From the NCBI GenBank assembly GCA_944472155.2, contig OX235279.1, positions 144,308,920 to 144,372,919 on the forward strand: DNA of 64,000 bases, given 5' to 3'. The notes beneath the pieces were generated by a model that saw only the letters and a program-made list of their open reading frames with translations, made no database searches and was not told where the DNA came from. This DNA is from Trichobilharzia szidati (taxonomy: Eukaryota; Platyhelminthes; Trematoda; Strigeidida; Schistosomatidae). Shown in pieces: positions 18,640 to 32,179 of the stretch. The stretch's first letter is position 1, and every line of letters begins with the position of its first letter. A program made the translations under genes and the position numbers.

Positions 18640-21615
18640 GACTGTCGACTGGTCTGACTACTCCAATCACTACCATGTAGTCATACTTGGCCCTGATGAT
18701 TTGCATATCTTCTCAGTGATAACTGCCGTGACAAGCTTTTTTGTTGTACGATGAGAGACGCAGAAGATCACCCAAGCTAAGCCATTAAGATTTTGAACAT
18801 CTCTGGAAATAATAGAAGACAACCAGATGAACACCGAGCTTGTGGCTATCATGATGCCACCAATGGCAACTAAGGCTCTGATGCAACGGGAGGCTACCTC
18901 ACACAGGATAATGACCGCCAGATTCAACTCAAAAGGGAGGAAAGTGTCAGTTATACAATGCTATACACCCACAAACAACGCAGACCTCGAAAAGAAAGAA
19001 GACTTCAACAAGCAACAACAGGCAACAATGCACAATACTCCAGTCGGCGACATTAAAATACTAATTTGTAGACATGAACGCCAAGCTGGGACCAGACGAT
19101 ACAGGAAGAGAAATCATTATGGGCCGAGAAGTAGTCGGAGAGATGAATAAAATGGAGAACTATCAGCAGACGTCTGTGCCCTCAGTGAACTAGTGACTGG
19201 TGGCAGCGTATACAAACACAAGGATATCCACAAGGCTACATGGGTGTCACCAGATGGGCGAACCAAAAACCAAACTGACTTCATCTCAATCTCAAGGAAG
19301 TGGACACGCAGCTTACTGGCCAGACGTTGGCTCAGACCACTATCTCGTACAAGAAATATTAAAAATCAAATTAAAAACTTTCTAGGGAACAGGAGCTGCA
19401 GATAGACCTCAAGCCAAGTTCAACACTCAAAAACTGAAGGACCAGGACACAAAGGACATCTTCACTGCAAGCATAAAAGACAAAGCCGAGACACAAATCA
19501 ACACCGGCGAAGAGGTCGGCGTCGAAAAGCACTGGAACAACTTGAAGACAGTGTGGAGTCAAACCTGTATGGAAGTTCTAGACAGAAAGAAGAGACAGGA
19601 CAAACAGTGGCTCACTACGGACACTTGGAGACTAATAGAAGAGAGAAGGATGTTGAAACAAAAGATTCTCCGGTGCACCGACGAGCAACAAAACCAGGAT
19701 TTGAATGCAAGCTACAAGACACTGAACAAAAGAGTTAAGAAGAGTGCCAGGGACGACAAAAGAAAATATCATGAAGCTGTGGCAAATGAATTAGAGTAAG
19801 CTGCAGGAGACGTCGCAACACTCTACCAAACAACTAGGTACCTATGGCGTAAGAGATCAACACAAGTTGAGCCAGTGAGGGATGACAATGGAAAGCCAGC
19901 CACCAAAGACGTGGAGCAAAGGAAACACTGGGTTGAACACTTCAAGAGACTTCTAAATCGACTGCCACCTACAACCCGCCCAATAATACCAATAGCGGAA
20001 GCAGAACTACCAGTAGACGCCAGCTCTCCGACGAGAACAGAAATCCGGAAGGCAATCAAGATGCTAAAAGCTGGAAAAGCATCAGGACCAGATGGAATCC
20101 CAGCAGAAGCATTGAAAATGGACCCCGAGACGTCAGTGGACTTGATGACACCACTAATGCAGAAGGTGTGGAAAGAAGGCAAGGTACCCGAGGATTGGAA
20201 GAAACGATACTTATTCAAACTGCCAAAGAAAGGAAACTTAAGTCAATGCAAGAACTGGCGCGAAATTATGCTCCTGTCCATCCCAAGCAAAATACTAAGC
20301 CGCATCATCCTGGAGAGAATCAAACATGCCGTAGGTGAAAAGCTTCGACCAGTACAGGCTGGATTCAGGAGAAACAAGTCATGTATTGATCAGATCGCCA
20401 CATTACGGATCATCAATGAACAAAGCTTGGAATGGCAGTCACCTCTCTACCTCACTCAACTTCATCGACTTTGAAAAGGCCTTCAACAGACAACATCGAT
20501 CGAGAGGTGATTCGCAAACTACTTCGCTACAATGGGGTCCCGCCAACAATTATACACTTCATCCAACAGTTGTACGACAATGCTTCATGTCAAGTAATCC
20601 ACAACGGGAAACTCAAGGAATCCTTCGAAGTGAAGACGGGAGTTAGACAAGCTGGCTGCCTACTGTCTGCAATGATTGATTTCCTGATTGCAGTAGACTG
20701 GATAATGTGACAGACAGCAGGCAGCGAGGAAACAGGAATAAAATGGACTCACACAAGAAACTTGGAGGATCTGGACTTCACCAATGATATTTGTCTGACT
20801 TCCCACAAACTGGAAGATATGCAAGTGAAAAGCAACAAGTTGACGGAAGAAGCATATAGAGAGAAGACAGGACTTCATGTTAACAGAGGTGATGAAGATT
20901 CCTGGCCAACAAAATCAGCAACAACAACAGACAACAATCAGCTAGGATAATGGAAGAAATCTGAAAGAAGCAAACTCCTTCACCTACCTACCTACTTGGG
21001 AAGCATTGTTTCAACTACAGGCGGACGGAGCTGATGAGGATATTGTAGCAGTGAGGATCGGGAAATCACGGCAAGCTTTCATTACTCTCAAGTCTGTGTT
21101 GGGGTCAACAGCACTCAGTATGAAAAGTAAGGTGCCGATTTTCAACTCCAATGTGAAGTCAGTCAGTGTTACTTTATGGGTCAGAGACTTGACACCCAGT
21201 CACGAACGGCACTTCGAACAAACTACAGACCTTCATCAACAGGTGTTTTCACCCACTACTCAAGTTCAGATGGCCGGCCAGTAAAGATCAGTAACTCTGA
21301 TCTTTGGGAGCGAACCAACCAGGAACCGATTATGCAACAAATATGCAGGAAGTAATGGAGGTGGATTGGCCATACTCTGAGAAAAGCATCAAGTGAGTGA
21401 CATCACACGCCAGGCCATTGCTCGAGTGGAACCGGAATGTGAAGCGGTGAGTTGGTCGTCAGTGCTGCGCGATATGGAGGTCATGCAAAGAGAAGATGCG
21501 AGCACGTGTGCAGACATGCAGCCAGGTGGAAACGCTGGCGGAGAACCGAACTCAGTGGAGATGTGCGGCTGAAGCCCTATGTTCCTCTAGGAACTAAAGG
21601 AAACAATAATAATAA
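18640..21615 (+). mobile_element. RTE-like (SR2-type) non-LTR retrotransposon, almost full length, inactive
   Basis: The plus strand has the order endonuclease then RT. Endonuclease scraps: VIQCYTPTNN (18950), DMNAKLGPDDTG (19070) and DVGSDHYLV (19325), the C-terminal S-D-H motif. A connector follows (19542-19799), then RT: 19875-20474 with KAGKASGPDGIPAEALKMDP, KKRYLFKLPKKGNL, LRPVQAGFRRNKSCIDQIAT; after a frameshift FIDFEKAF; 20432-20710 with TGVRQAGCLLSAMI; then FTNDICLTSHKLEDMQ (20770). The tail to 21612 carries WRRTELSGDV and CCTATGTTCCTCTAGGAACT plus AATAATAAT. The RT box is F-T-N-D, not F-A-D-D. Stops or shifts at about 19140, 19800, 20475, 20710. Confidence 0.85.
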
Positions 21616-21699
21616 GTGTGCAAGTGCTGTAAATGTCTGTCCGCAGTGTTCGTTGAGTTAAGAGATATCTTCTATGTGACAGTAGTGAAAAAGGACTAC

Positions 21700-24650
21700 T
21701 TTACGGTAGATACAATCAACTTAAACTTGTAGGGGATCAAAGAATTTTATCAAATCAGTTGAACTCGAAAAGATAAATTTGTTTATCTGTGAAGATTGGA
21801 ACAGAGGGTGGATTGTTGGATTTTCAAGGGACGAGAGCGCTGCAGCTTCGTTGTGGCGTGACTGTGTATCTCTACACTCTCTTGAAATTATCGTCAGTAA
21901 ATAGACCTTTCAGCGGCCGGAAGTCATATATTGTACCCTCACTAGTTAGGGTGGTGTTAAGATCAACCTGGTTGATAGGCTAGGTGAGCCAGGCTGAAGA
22001 ACTAGCAGGTAGTGTGGCCATAGCTTAGGTTTAGTTGAACAGACTGCCAGACATCAGTCGTGAGAATTATTTCTAGTGAAAACCAACTGGAAACGTGCTC
22101 GAAATCGTTCAAGCAGCCTAACTAATTGGTTTTCTAGAAGCTTACAAACATTTACAAGCAACTGGTAGTGCTTTCAGAGATTTGCACCAGCAGTGGTATG
22201 AAATCTCGGCGAAAAAAGCAACGGAATCCATGGTTCCAATAAGGGAAATCTTAGCCCGTACATTATAAAGAATCGATCGTTTTCATTTTTTAGCTGTATG
22301 TACTTCGGTCACAGATAGTACTCATTTGTAGGTTGGATGGCTTTAACTTTTCAGTCAGAATCAACCAGGAGGCGTATTTCAGAATACTGATGGTTCCTAC
22401 AGAAGATGTGATAGGCAAGTATTTCTCCAGTTACGCTAGCCTCCATCAGGTTCCGGCTGACAGCTTACTGACCGTTTAAAATTGTACGCTCGAGGTCATT
22501 TGCACCATTTTAGATCTGTAACCGTAAAGCCTTAGGTACTAGCAAAATCTGGATTGACTTTCTCTGTCATTTGAAGCGCTTGTTTCCAATGCGGGAAGTA
22601 GACCTACTTTCCAAGAGAGGTATGAAATACTAAAAGGCTCATCCCACTGCTTATAGTAAAATGATGACTTTATTCCAAACAGTATAATTGGTGAAATATA
22701 GAATTTCCAGCGCTTAGTAAAGTACTGCATCTAATTCTCTCTGTACATTACATGGTAAGATAGGAAATAATTAACATGCCACTTACACTTCTAAGAGTGT
22801 CAGTGAAAAAATCAATGTGGAATTAAAATTAAGCAGAAACAGTGACAAAAATATATTAATGATAACAAGAATAAAAGGCAATTACTTACTGTTTGTCAGT
22901 AAGTCAATACGGGAGAGTTTTTGTACTTAGTCCTTTTTTTGTATTCGTAATCATATTCAATGATGCTGACAGTCGTATTGAGTCACCATGGCCTGACAGT
23001 TTGAGGGAGGGTTAGGACTGACATTTATTGATATGTATCCTCTCATCAATGTTACTTTCCACCCACTCATACTCAGTTTTAAAATGAAAATGTTATCCTC
23101 ATTAGTATTGCCTTTCATCCCATGATGAACTTCCACCTAAATTTTCTATATTTCTCTGCTTTGGTAATTTAAGCTTTGATTAAATGTTTCTCTTGATTCA
23201 GTCTTATTTTGAGTGACATTGACGTCTGACCTGCAAAGTTAGTTCAGTAGTCATTACAGGATATTTTGTACACAATTATTTTTTATTTAGTTATTTTATT
23301 GTTTCTTATAATTGATTTAATTTGTTTCTAATCAGGCGAACTGGTTTCAATGCAGTTCAGGCAACTTCCTTTACGAGATTTCTTTAAAATGCTTATTAGG
23401 TATTGCAGTCTTCATACAGTTATCCTCCTTAATATCTCCAGTTTCTGTTCTCCATTTTTTCCCTTCTTCATCTTGTCTCTTATGCATTGTTTAGGCCAGT
23501 GATTAATAAACACCATTTTTGATAAAATGCTTATTTCTGATAGTTTGGTCATGTTTTTAGCCTGCGTGGCATTCGTTTTATTCGTCTAGTACTTCCAGTA
23601 AGGTCAGAACCCCAAAAGAACGACTGCTCGCTTGACCTCAAACTAGCTGACTGATCAAAAGAGCGAATTCACACGGGGAATAGAGAAACTAAGTTAAGTA
23701 TAAACAACGAAGGGTGACTTCATATTCGATAGAATGTATGTACGAGAGTTTACTCACTATATGGATGAGTTACAGGCAGTTGAAAATCCTTTAGAATCAT
23801 TTACACAAGTAAATTTAAGTAGTTTAAAGCTGTCATTGTGAAACTTATGAGATTAGAGTGTAATGAGATTACAGCCTGGTGCATGTTGAAGGCCGGTTTG
23901 AACAATAAACAGATTCATAAGAATAAATAAATTCCCTTCAGTTTCCTACAGTTATAATATAAAGTTTTTGATCATTATAACAATGGCATAGATAGCCATA
24001 TGTTTGATATGGGAAATAGCCTGTAGAGGTTCAGTTAATTTCTATTTATTTCTCATCACTAATGGATTCCAACCAAGTGGCTGAATAGTGCTCATGCTCA
24101 GCTAGTGCGCCATATATGTAACGTTAGACTCCGGAGAGGTTTCGTATGAGCACTGGTGAACAGTTCCAAATTAATACAAAAGAGCTGTTTAATGATTTCT
24201 AACTTCTAATAGTTATCTAACTGATTTCTCTTCATGATTACAGCTTTCCTCCACGATTTCCGGCGAGAAAATATTTATTCGAATTTTTGATTGATTTCAT
24301 CATCAGACTCTTAATTTTCAAATCCGATACAGAGAATCCGTGTAAAATACGGCTATATATTACACATAAATATAATAAATCGAATGCACAAATAACAAAT
24401 TTTGAGTTGTAAGCCGTCAAATTCATTGTCATTGTGAGTCAATGAGAAAAAAAACAACAGAAAAGCCGAGTCAACGGTGATTCAAGGTTAGAAAAAAACA
24501 GTGTATGATGTTCCAAAGAGAGTAAATACCGTTCAGGCATAAGAAGTTAACCACGCCATTTCAAATGAAGTGTCCCAGTGTGGAAATCAATAACTGTGAT
24601 CACGTTAGTAACGGAATGGTAAATCAAGCAAACTCATACTACTTACTCTT
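21700..24650. other. About 3 kb without recognised genes
   Basis: AT-rich sequence with no protein motif on either strand that I can name. About 22650-22735 carries the ACTTTATTCC...GAATTTCCAG short repeat also seen at 25208 and 32800. The rest holds short random frames only. Confidence 0.4.
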
Positions 24651-24659
24651 AATGAGTAG

Positions 24660-26060
24660 TATAAATTCAAGCACAAATGAAAAGTTTGAATAAGGCATTT
24701 AGAAGACAAATTTCGCGAGATGATGCTGGATTTCTATTCAGATTAATTGCATTGGGATTTTCTGTGTGTTTTAATAACCATTTCGGAACGTATTCTTTTC
24801 GACGACATTGGAACATTCTATTGGTTATACCTAGATAGGTGTCACTGCAACTGCAGGTAAACTTGTGGATGCAGTTTGAAGTAGAATCCACGGAATTTTG
24901 TCCTCTAATCGTAGGTAAAGGGATCGAAAATGTTCGGTGTGTGAAAGAAAGAGATGAGGCGTAGAATGTGAATTTGATGGTTAACCAAAGTCTTTGAGCT
25001 TTCAACTGCATTATTAGATCACCCTTGAATGGTAGGTTAATAAAGATAGCTTTCTTTGGTACAGAAGCTGTCTTTTCTAGATGTAGTCTATCCTTACTGT
25101 GACAATTGATAAAGTTTTCTGGATAACCATTAGCTAATAAAACTGAATGGGAACAAAACTGGTGAAATGAAGATATTGTACACTCCACATTTGTTTACGA
25201 AAAACAGACCGCTTAATAATAATAATAATTTACTTTATTCCAAAAACAGTACTTGTGATACAGAATGGAATTTTCAGCATTAATCACAATATTGCATCGT
25301 TCCATCGTCTCTCCTGGTCATTGAATTATCCAGGAAATCGAGTTTGTTATTCGATTCGAGTTCGGAAGTCACTCGGATATTTGGATGAACATGATTAAAT
25401 AGAGTAATAAAGTTTTCAATAGATTTACTATTATTACCAATTATGAGTGTACCATCCACATTAGGTTTATATAGCATAGATTTTCCTAGCATACCTTGCA
25501 TTTGTTTCTCCAACTTCGACATGAATCTATCTGCTAACAGTGGCTCAAAAGGGCTCCCCATCGCCGTTTCTTGGAAGGTGAATCTGATATTTTCTGTACA
25601 TATTAAGATAATGTCTCTGATGTCAATGACAGGAATAGGTAAGTTTATCTTATTACTTCTGATGTAATCACAAATGGAATCAACAATTTCATGAAGAGGA
25701 AAACTGGTGAATAAAGATTCTATGTCTATTGAGCACATAACCTTTTCTTTAATATTCAAGGTGTCTAGCATATTGGTCAGATCAAATGAACTTTTTACAG
25801 AATGATTTGATAATGAATCTCTTCCAGGAGTAAGGACCTCTGTAATGCATTTTGAGATTCTATGATATGGAGAATTCGACATATCTAACATGGGTCCCAG
25901 TGAGTTCCCAGTTTCGCGGATCTTTCGAAGGCCATACAGCCGGGGAGTATGTGACTCAATTGCTTTAAGTTGTTTGTAAAGTTTTTCATTAATAAAACCA
26001 TGCATCAATAAAATCTGAAGCTGACAATTGATCTGCTTTTTCACAAGCAGCACACTAAAG
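24660..26060 (-). mobile_element. Penelope-like element, RT and nuclease, catalytic motif lost
   Basis: From 26053 downwards: YGLRKIRETGNSLGPMLDMS, NSPYHRISKC, CSIDIESLFTSFPLHEIVDS, then ETAMGSPFEPLLADRFMSKL and NVDGTLII, where a live RT has Y-V-D-D. ELESNNKLDFLDNSMTRRDD closes the RT. After an approximately 80 bp insertion (25208-25290) the frame resumes as ECTISSFHQFCSHSVL, then VPKKAIFINLPFKGD, and the nuclease CIHKFTCSCSDTYLGITNR, ending at about 24667. Length and order are those of a nearly complete Penelope-like protein. Confidence 0.85.
25208..25290 (-). repeat. Short retroposon tail (ATT)n inserted in the Penelope-like element
   Basis: Reading on the minus strand it ends TTTTTGGAATAAAGTAAATT followed by ATT repeats. 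Related copies, all in the same orientation, are at about 22650-22735 and 32797-32890. It splits the RT connector between QYC and VFRKQMW. Confidence 0.6.
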
Positions 26061-26064
26061 GTGG

Positions 26065-26995
26065 TAAAGAATACTTAAGAAAGTAATGAATAGTGACGAA
26101 GTTTAGTTTGATATCTGCGTCAGGATGAAGAAGACCACTTTACTCAGTTGCAAGTAGATTTCACAAAAGTCTAATTTTTCTCGAGTAAGCAAACTGAATC
26201 ATACCTTTGGCATTGTCTTTCTTTTATAATTTTCATCCAGCTGATCTGAGTTCAATTATAAATTTCTTATAATAATACACAGTATATCAACAGTGAACTT
26301 TGAAGTGATTATAAACTGTGTTTAAAATCTAGTCTTTCAGTTACACTATTCAATAGTGGTTTTTCATCAACGTGAGTGTTTTATAGTGATACATACTAAT
26401 TACCAGAAATTCACTCATGTAAGTCAAACATATGCAGGTTTATGCGTTTTTTAATCTAAAGAGACATTTCCATGTCTTTTTAGCACAATGTACCAAAATG
26501 AATCAAAATCAGTTAGATAACTATTAAGAGTTATGACGCGCTAAGCAGCTCGTTTGTCTTGGTTTGCCGGCTGTTCAACAGTGCGTATCAACAACCTGTC
26601 CAGGATGGAACTCAGCATCTACTACTTACTAGTTGAGCATGTTTATCATTCATCCACCTAGCCGGAACCATGAGTAAGGTTAATCAGGAAAATGCAGCAC
26701 AAGCAGTCGTCTAATTCTAAATTAGTTGATCAGAATTTATTGATCAAATGTGTGTTATGAACGCCATCCTAAATGACGAGAGAATTTTACTCATTTCATT
26801 CTCTTTAAGAATTTCAAACAATTATCTCCCCTTATGAATGTTGAAAAAACAATAAGAGGAACCACTTATCCAGATAACTGAGAAAAGCCCTCTCTTCGGC
26901 TGAGCTCCGGATCCATTTCTCTAGTCAATAAACAATCAGTAGACGTGTGAAACATAAACTGCTGATCTGAGCCACTTCAATGTTTGTTTATAAAT
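26065..26995. other. No feature recognised
   Basis: AT-rich, with many short stops in all frames; no motif or repeat match that I could establish. Confidence 0.35.
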
Positions 26996-27004
26996 TCACT
27001 TGTT

Positions 27005-27215
27005 AGTGTGGATTTAGTTATATTGGCCTCACAAAGTGCACACTTTCCAAACGCGTCTCTGAACATTACCTAGCATGTTTAGCGAGAGGAAAGTACAATA
27101 CACTTACCAGCTGAACTGTCGAACACTTCGTGCACTCAGGCAACTCAGCTCTACCAGAGTCGTCTTTTAAGGTTATCTACAAGGTGGGACTGAATGGTAC
27201 GAAGGGCTTTAGTTT
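27005..27215 (+). mobile_element. Penelope-like nuclease fragment (GIY-YIG)
   Basis: The plus strand reads CGFSYIGLTKCTLSKRVSEH, then a stop, then VEHFVHSGNSALPESSFKVI. This is the nuclease end of a Penelope-like protein of the same family as the 47.5 kb copy (shared S-G-x-S-A-x-x-x-S-S-x-K-V-I-Y). It is followed directly by the next copy in the same orientation. Confidence 0.7.
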
Positions 27216-27219
27216 TCGG

Positions 27220-28800
27220 CCGGAAATAATGAAAGATCAAAATGAAAAGGTAGAGGGAGACATAAAAAAACTTATAAAAGGATTGGTAAGGTTGAAGGGT
27301 ATATTTCACCAAAAGCATAAGAAAATCTAAAACTCACAGGGCGCATCATCTCACGCATGTAAGGTCTACCGAAAGTGCATAAATCAGGAGTCCCTCCACG
27401 TCCCATACTAGACATATCTCATTCACCCTGTCACGATACGGCAAAGTGACTGGCACAGCTACTTCAACAGCTGCATGACGAGTCAGTGATGCACAGAGTC
27501 AAGGATACTTTCCAATTTATTGATAAGATTACAAACTTGAACGCAACTGGCAAATATGTGGCATCACTTGATGCTTCATCCTTACTCACCAGTGTGCCTC
27601 TGGTAGAAACCATCGATTATATCTGCCAACAGATGATAGAAAGGGAATTGTACACTGATATTCTTATTAGTAATCTGAAATAACTACTTTTTAAATGTAC
27701 AACAAATGTCCAGTTCTTGTTTAATAATGAAATGTACAGACAGTTTGATGGAGTGGCCATGGAATCCCCACTAGGACCTATTATCGCGACATAATTCTAA
27801 CAAAACTAGAAAATAGTCTATTGTAAGATGAAATATTGACAATGGAAATTTATTGTCGTTACATGGATGACACTTCTGTAGTTTAAGAAGAAGGGTTACT
27901 CAGTGATTTGATTTTGAGTAGCTTCAATAATGCTCACCTAGCAGTCCATTTTACCTACGAAGGAGAATACAATGACTATTTGAACCTCCTCGACGTCCTA
28001 CTAACGCGACAAGAGAATGGTTCTGTCAAAAGTACCATATTTAAAAAGCTAGAAACCAAAGCCCAGTATACACACTTCCTTAGCTTCGTAAATACGAAAT
28101 ACAAACGTATCTGATAAGGTGTTTAACATTTAGAGTGAGGACGATTTGCTCCGAAGATTGTGTGGAGAAGGAACTCCAGGTCATTTGGGATGTTCTAACG
28201 GAGAACGGATATCCAAAGAAGTTCATTAAATCCAAGATAGGTTACAATATTCGTAAACATGGATCGACAACGGCGGAGAAGAAGCCTTTAATTTTACGTC
28301 GATAATTCAGGGGAGATACTCCTGCGGATATTCTATCGCAACGTTTAACCTGGCCCTATCCTTCAGTAGCCTTCCAATGTTCACTCAGAAACTGAAAGAC
28401 GTCTTGCCTAACCTTAAATTTTCTTCGTGCATATACCATAAATAGGGAGCACGATTGGGTAGGTTCGTCTGTGGGTTCGAGAACATTTACCAGCTTCGTT
28501 CAGCAAGAGGGAAACTGAGTGCATGAAAAGGTCGATTCTTTCACACTTGGTCGATACTGAACATCACATCGATAGCAACACAACCGTAAGGATTGTATAC
28601 CAAATTCCGAAGTCGTTATCACGTATAGTTCGCCTACGTCTCTTACACATAACTGAAGCTGTTGCGATAAGATCGACTTGACCGGAACTTTGTATTCAAA
28701 AAGAACACGTTCAGAAACTGTTCCTAATAGGGCCAGACTTGGATTAATGATTCGTCTTCTCGTTAAGGGTGCCTTTTTTCCTTTATCCCTCTTGGTTTTT
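27220..28800 (+). mobile_element. Penelope-like element, RT to nuclease, decayed
   Basis: Plus strand: KVYRKCINQESLHVPY and HSPCHDTAKW correspond to the family's K-V-H-K ... R-P-I-L ... S-P-Y-H-x-L-A-K-W region. Then FQFIDKITNLNATGKYVASL with DASSLLTSVPLVETID (27486-27683), QFDGVAMESPLGPII (G to E in the G-S-P-L motif), RYMDDTSVV (catalytic pair kept) and LNLLDVLLTRQENGS (27908-28114). After a stop, TENGYPKKFIKSKIGYNI begins the connector and the nuclease is a frameshifted remnant to about 28750. Confidence 0.8.
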
Positions 28801-30470
28801 TCACTTTGCTAATTATTACAATTGTTATTATTCGTCATGATTTATACGCTTCATTCAAACATTCTCTTAATACCATGGAATTTTCCATTTAAACTATTGA
28901 AACTTATTACTAGTGATATAATCTCTTTTCTCAATATATGCCTCCACCAGTTTCATTTCACTCATTGGTTATTTCATGACGAACCTCTCATTGTAGTATT
29001 ACTATCTCCTTTTTATTACATGTTACTTTGTAATAGGTACTCACCTGACACCTTGTATAACTTTGAACTGACTTGTCAATTTTCCTACCCCACATTCTAC
29101 GAATTTATTATGACTAATCACCACCATTGTCCCCCATTTGACAATATTTTGTAATCGATTTCAGCCTAGCACGTTTGTCACACAAATACTATTTATTTTG
29201 TCACCCCATAACTAACCTGTTATTCTACGTAAAATAATGTATCCGTCGCATAACTGGCCATTATTGTAACGACAACAAATATTTTATTTTATAATTGTGA
29301 AAACCTAAAGAGAAATTATTGAAAAGAATATTCTTCGTCCAGATTGACTTTTAGTTCATTATATGGGAATATTTCACACTGTTAAATCTTTTAATGATTA
29401 TTTAAAGCAATGTGTAATGTATTTATGCAACACATTTAGAATATTCTATAAAACTGTGTATGACAAGTATGTGTGTGATCAGAATGTCCAAAATGAATCG
29501 CGCAGATACAACACACATTTCAGATACACTAAGTCTTTTAATGATTTGTTTGCCTTTATTTGTAATAACTAATTTACCATTATCACCCTTCCTTTGTGCC
29601 ACTGAGTATTATGTAATTCTTAATTTTGCTTTCAAAGCCACATTTAGGAAGTTTTATCGGCTAAGTCAGCCCCCCCCTTACTACTCAATGATGCACTACT
29701 ATACGCTTTTGGAAAAATATAAATACGATTCTACAACCTCTGAAGATGATCTCGTTGATGTATAAGATTTTCTTCAGAAAACAATTCTCCTTAACTTCTA
29801 TGAAAAACTCCGAAAATCCTCCTCTGAACTTGGAGAGCAGAAACTGTTCTAGTAGCAGTTGTAAAATACCAATATCATAACACGTTCTATCGGATGCGTT
29901 GATCAACACTGCTCAGTGTCTTGATTTTCTAAGCTAAATCAGTCTGGGTATACCAATGATAAGCTGGTCTCCGTAAGAGCGAAGCAGCCATTAGGTGTTT
30001 TTATATCAAATTGATCTGGCTAAAGAGCATTATTAATTGATAAGATTGGCTTACAGCTACCCATAGTAATCAGTAGTATATGTCATGTTGCATTTCTGTT
30101 TGCTTTCTTGATGCCACTTACAGTGTCGTGAAGGCTTTGAATTCCTAATGGGAACTACGATGAGAGTTCGCCTTATTAACAGGTAACTGACGGATAAATG
30201 CAGAACCTGGCATACATTTACATCAGTCTGATTTACGGAAACTTAAAAAAGCATGAATAAAAGAAGGGAACAGAAATCCAACTACACCAAAGGAGACCAA
30301 CATGAGTGGGTCAGGCATAGCATTATAGCAAAGATTACCAAATGTTTTCAGCATCTGTAAAGTAGACAGGGAATGAATGATTTGCAACTAACAGTCTCCC
30401 ACCATTTATTCCCAGCATTATGACAACCTTAAACAAGCAGTTTACAACTTTTCTATTCAGCTCAGACTAA
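28800..30470. other. AT-rich sequence with Penelope-type tail remnants
   Basis: About 29290-29345 (TTGAAAAGAATATTCTTCG) resembles the terminal repeat at 48.1 kb, and 29450-29545 matches 6426-6510. These suggest untranslated tail of the preceding element. Beyond 29600 nothing is recognised. Confidence 0.4.
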
Positions 30471-30534
30471 AGACCATTGAACGATTTCATGGATTTGTGC
30501 AGTATTTAGGCCTAGCCACACGTAACTCTCTCTC

Positions 30535-30680
30535 TCTCTCAGCCTAATACTGCTTCATTTAACGTTGTTCATCACTTAAGGTAATGACTAGGCATGCTTA
30601 ACATCTGTTGCATTCACCTTAATCATTACAGTCACACAATCTCGTAGACTGAATTTCTATCCTTACGTAGCACAAGCTTA
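30535..30680 (-). mobile_element. Weak 3' tail fragment of the SR-type element
   Basis: The stretch with GACTAGGCATGCTTAACATC and the following pyrimidine-rich block follows the order of 10550-10640 and 3290-3390 with many changes. It is preceded by a short CT repeat. Confidence 0.35.
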
Positions 30681-31284
30681 TGAATGAACAGACTTGCTTT
30701 CAAAGACATCTGATCTCTAACTTTGGTGGATATATCTTGCAGTCATACTTTAGGGGAAAACAATCAGCTAGCAGATACCGCGCTTGTTCTGAAGATGAAA
30801 AAAGTAGAAAAATGTATAAGTAAATTTTATCAATCAGTGGCGTCAAGTTAAATTTCACGAACTCACATAATCGTTCAAACATAAGTAGTTTAATTGCTTC
30901 TTTCATTGATTTTAGATTTCATTGGTAGTACTGTGATCACCTTAACCGGTGTTAATCTTTCGCAACAACCAACCACATTCAAGGTCAGCATGATACGTTA
31001 GTAATCCACACGTATTGATGTTAATAGAGGCCACTACTTTGTACATTCATTACTGATAATGCTACCTAGTATGGTTGTTAAAGTTTTATGATGAAAATAA
31101 ACAACCTGTGAAAATTATCCTTCCAAACCACATATATCTATTTTTTACATCATCTGCATAGAATTAAAATGCTTAAGTCTTATCATTATCATCATCAAGA
31201 TATTGTGTGTAATCGAATGATAAGTTCATTTTGGCTATTATGCAAAAAGTTCATATTCAGTTAACACTTCTTTCACCACAAAGA

Positions 31285-32172
31285 TGTTTGCAACAGAATA
31301 ATGACTAACTATGATGTAGATGTTTTCGTAGATGATTTAAGTTTAATGTCACACAAACTCCAAGACTTGCAGCCGAAAACTAACAAACTGATTGAAGAGG
31401 CTGGCAGCGAAGACAGGACTCCAGGTGAACATAGAGAAGGTGGAGACGGAGGTGATGAAGATACCCAAGCGCCAACAGCAACAACGACCAGCATCAGTCA
31501 TCATCAAAGGGAGAGATTTGCCAGAGGTTACTTCCCTCACTTATCTGTCTAGGAAGCATCGTTCCAACTACAGTCAGAACGAATGAAGAAATCACAGCCA
31601 ACCGGCTAGCCAGTCAGAATCGGAAAAGCAAAATACGCCTTCATAAACCTGAAACCAGTTTGGAAATCTTCTTCACTGCACTCCACCTCAGTATCACAAA
31701 GATAAAGATTCAGATTTTCAACACAAATGTGAAGTCAGTCAGTCACTTTTCCTATACGGGTCAGAAAGTTGACCAGCGTGTCAGTCAGGAAAATGAATTC
31801 CAACAAGCTACTGCAAAATTTTATCAACAGCTGACCACTTCGCTGACTCCATATGGAAGATCGAATTACCAGCCGGTTGGATGCAATTCTCAACAAGAAA
31901 CTCTAGTTGGCTGGAACCAAACAACCAAGAGCCGATCGCTCAACAAATATCTGAGAGAAAATGAAAATGGATCGGGCATACATTGAGAAGACCGTCGAAT
32001 GACATCGCGCGCAGTGCAGGCCATCGCTCGAGTGGAGTCCCAATGGGAAGTGACGAGTGGGTCGTGAGTGTGAGAGTGAAATGGAGGAGATGGGAGGGAT
32101 AGGACAAAGTGGAGATGAGTTTTTGAAGCCCTATGTTCCATTTGGAACCAAAGGGAATAATAATAACAATTC
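31285..32172 (+). mobile_element. RTE-like element, RT thumb and tail, second subfamily
   Basis: It begins near VDDLSLMSHKLQDLQPKTNK (31320), runs through NRLASQNRKS-like and VKSVSHFSYTGQKVD pieces and the tail IGHTLRRPS-like text, and ends CCCTATGTTCCATTTGGAAC plus AATAATAATAAC. The GEHREGGDGGDEDTQAPTAT segment (a frameshifted copy of the usual N-I-E-K-x-E-V-M-K-I-P) is shared with the 38.5 kb copy, marking a separate subfamily from 18.6 and 33.5 kb. Confidence 0.75.
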
Positions 32173-32179
32173 AAATATT

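Noticed and set aside
19823..20218. 131-codon minus frame rich in serine
   Set aside because: Antisense shadow of the RTE-like RT frame on the plus strand.
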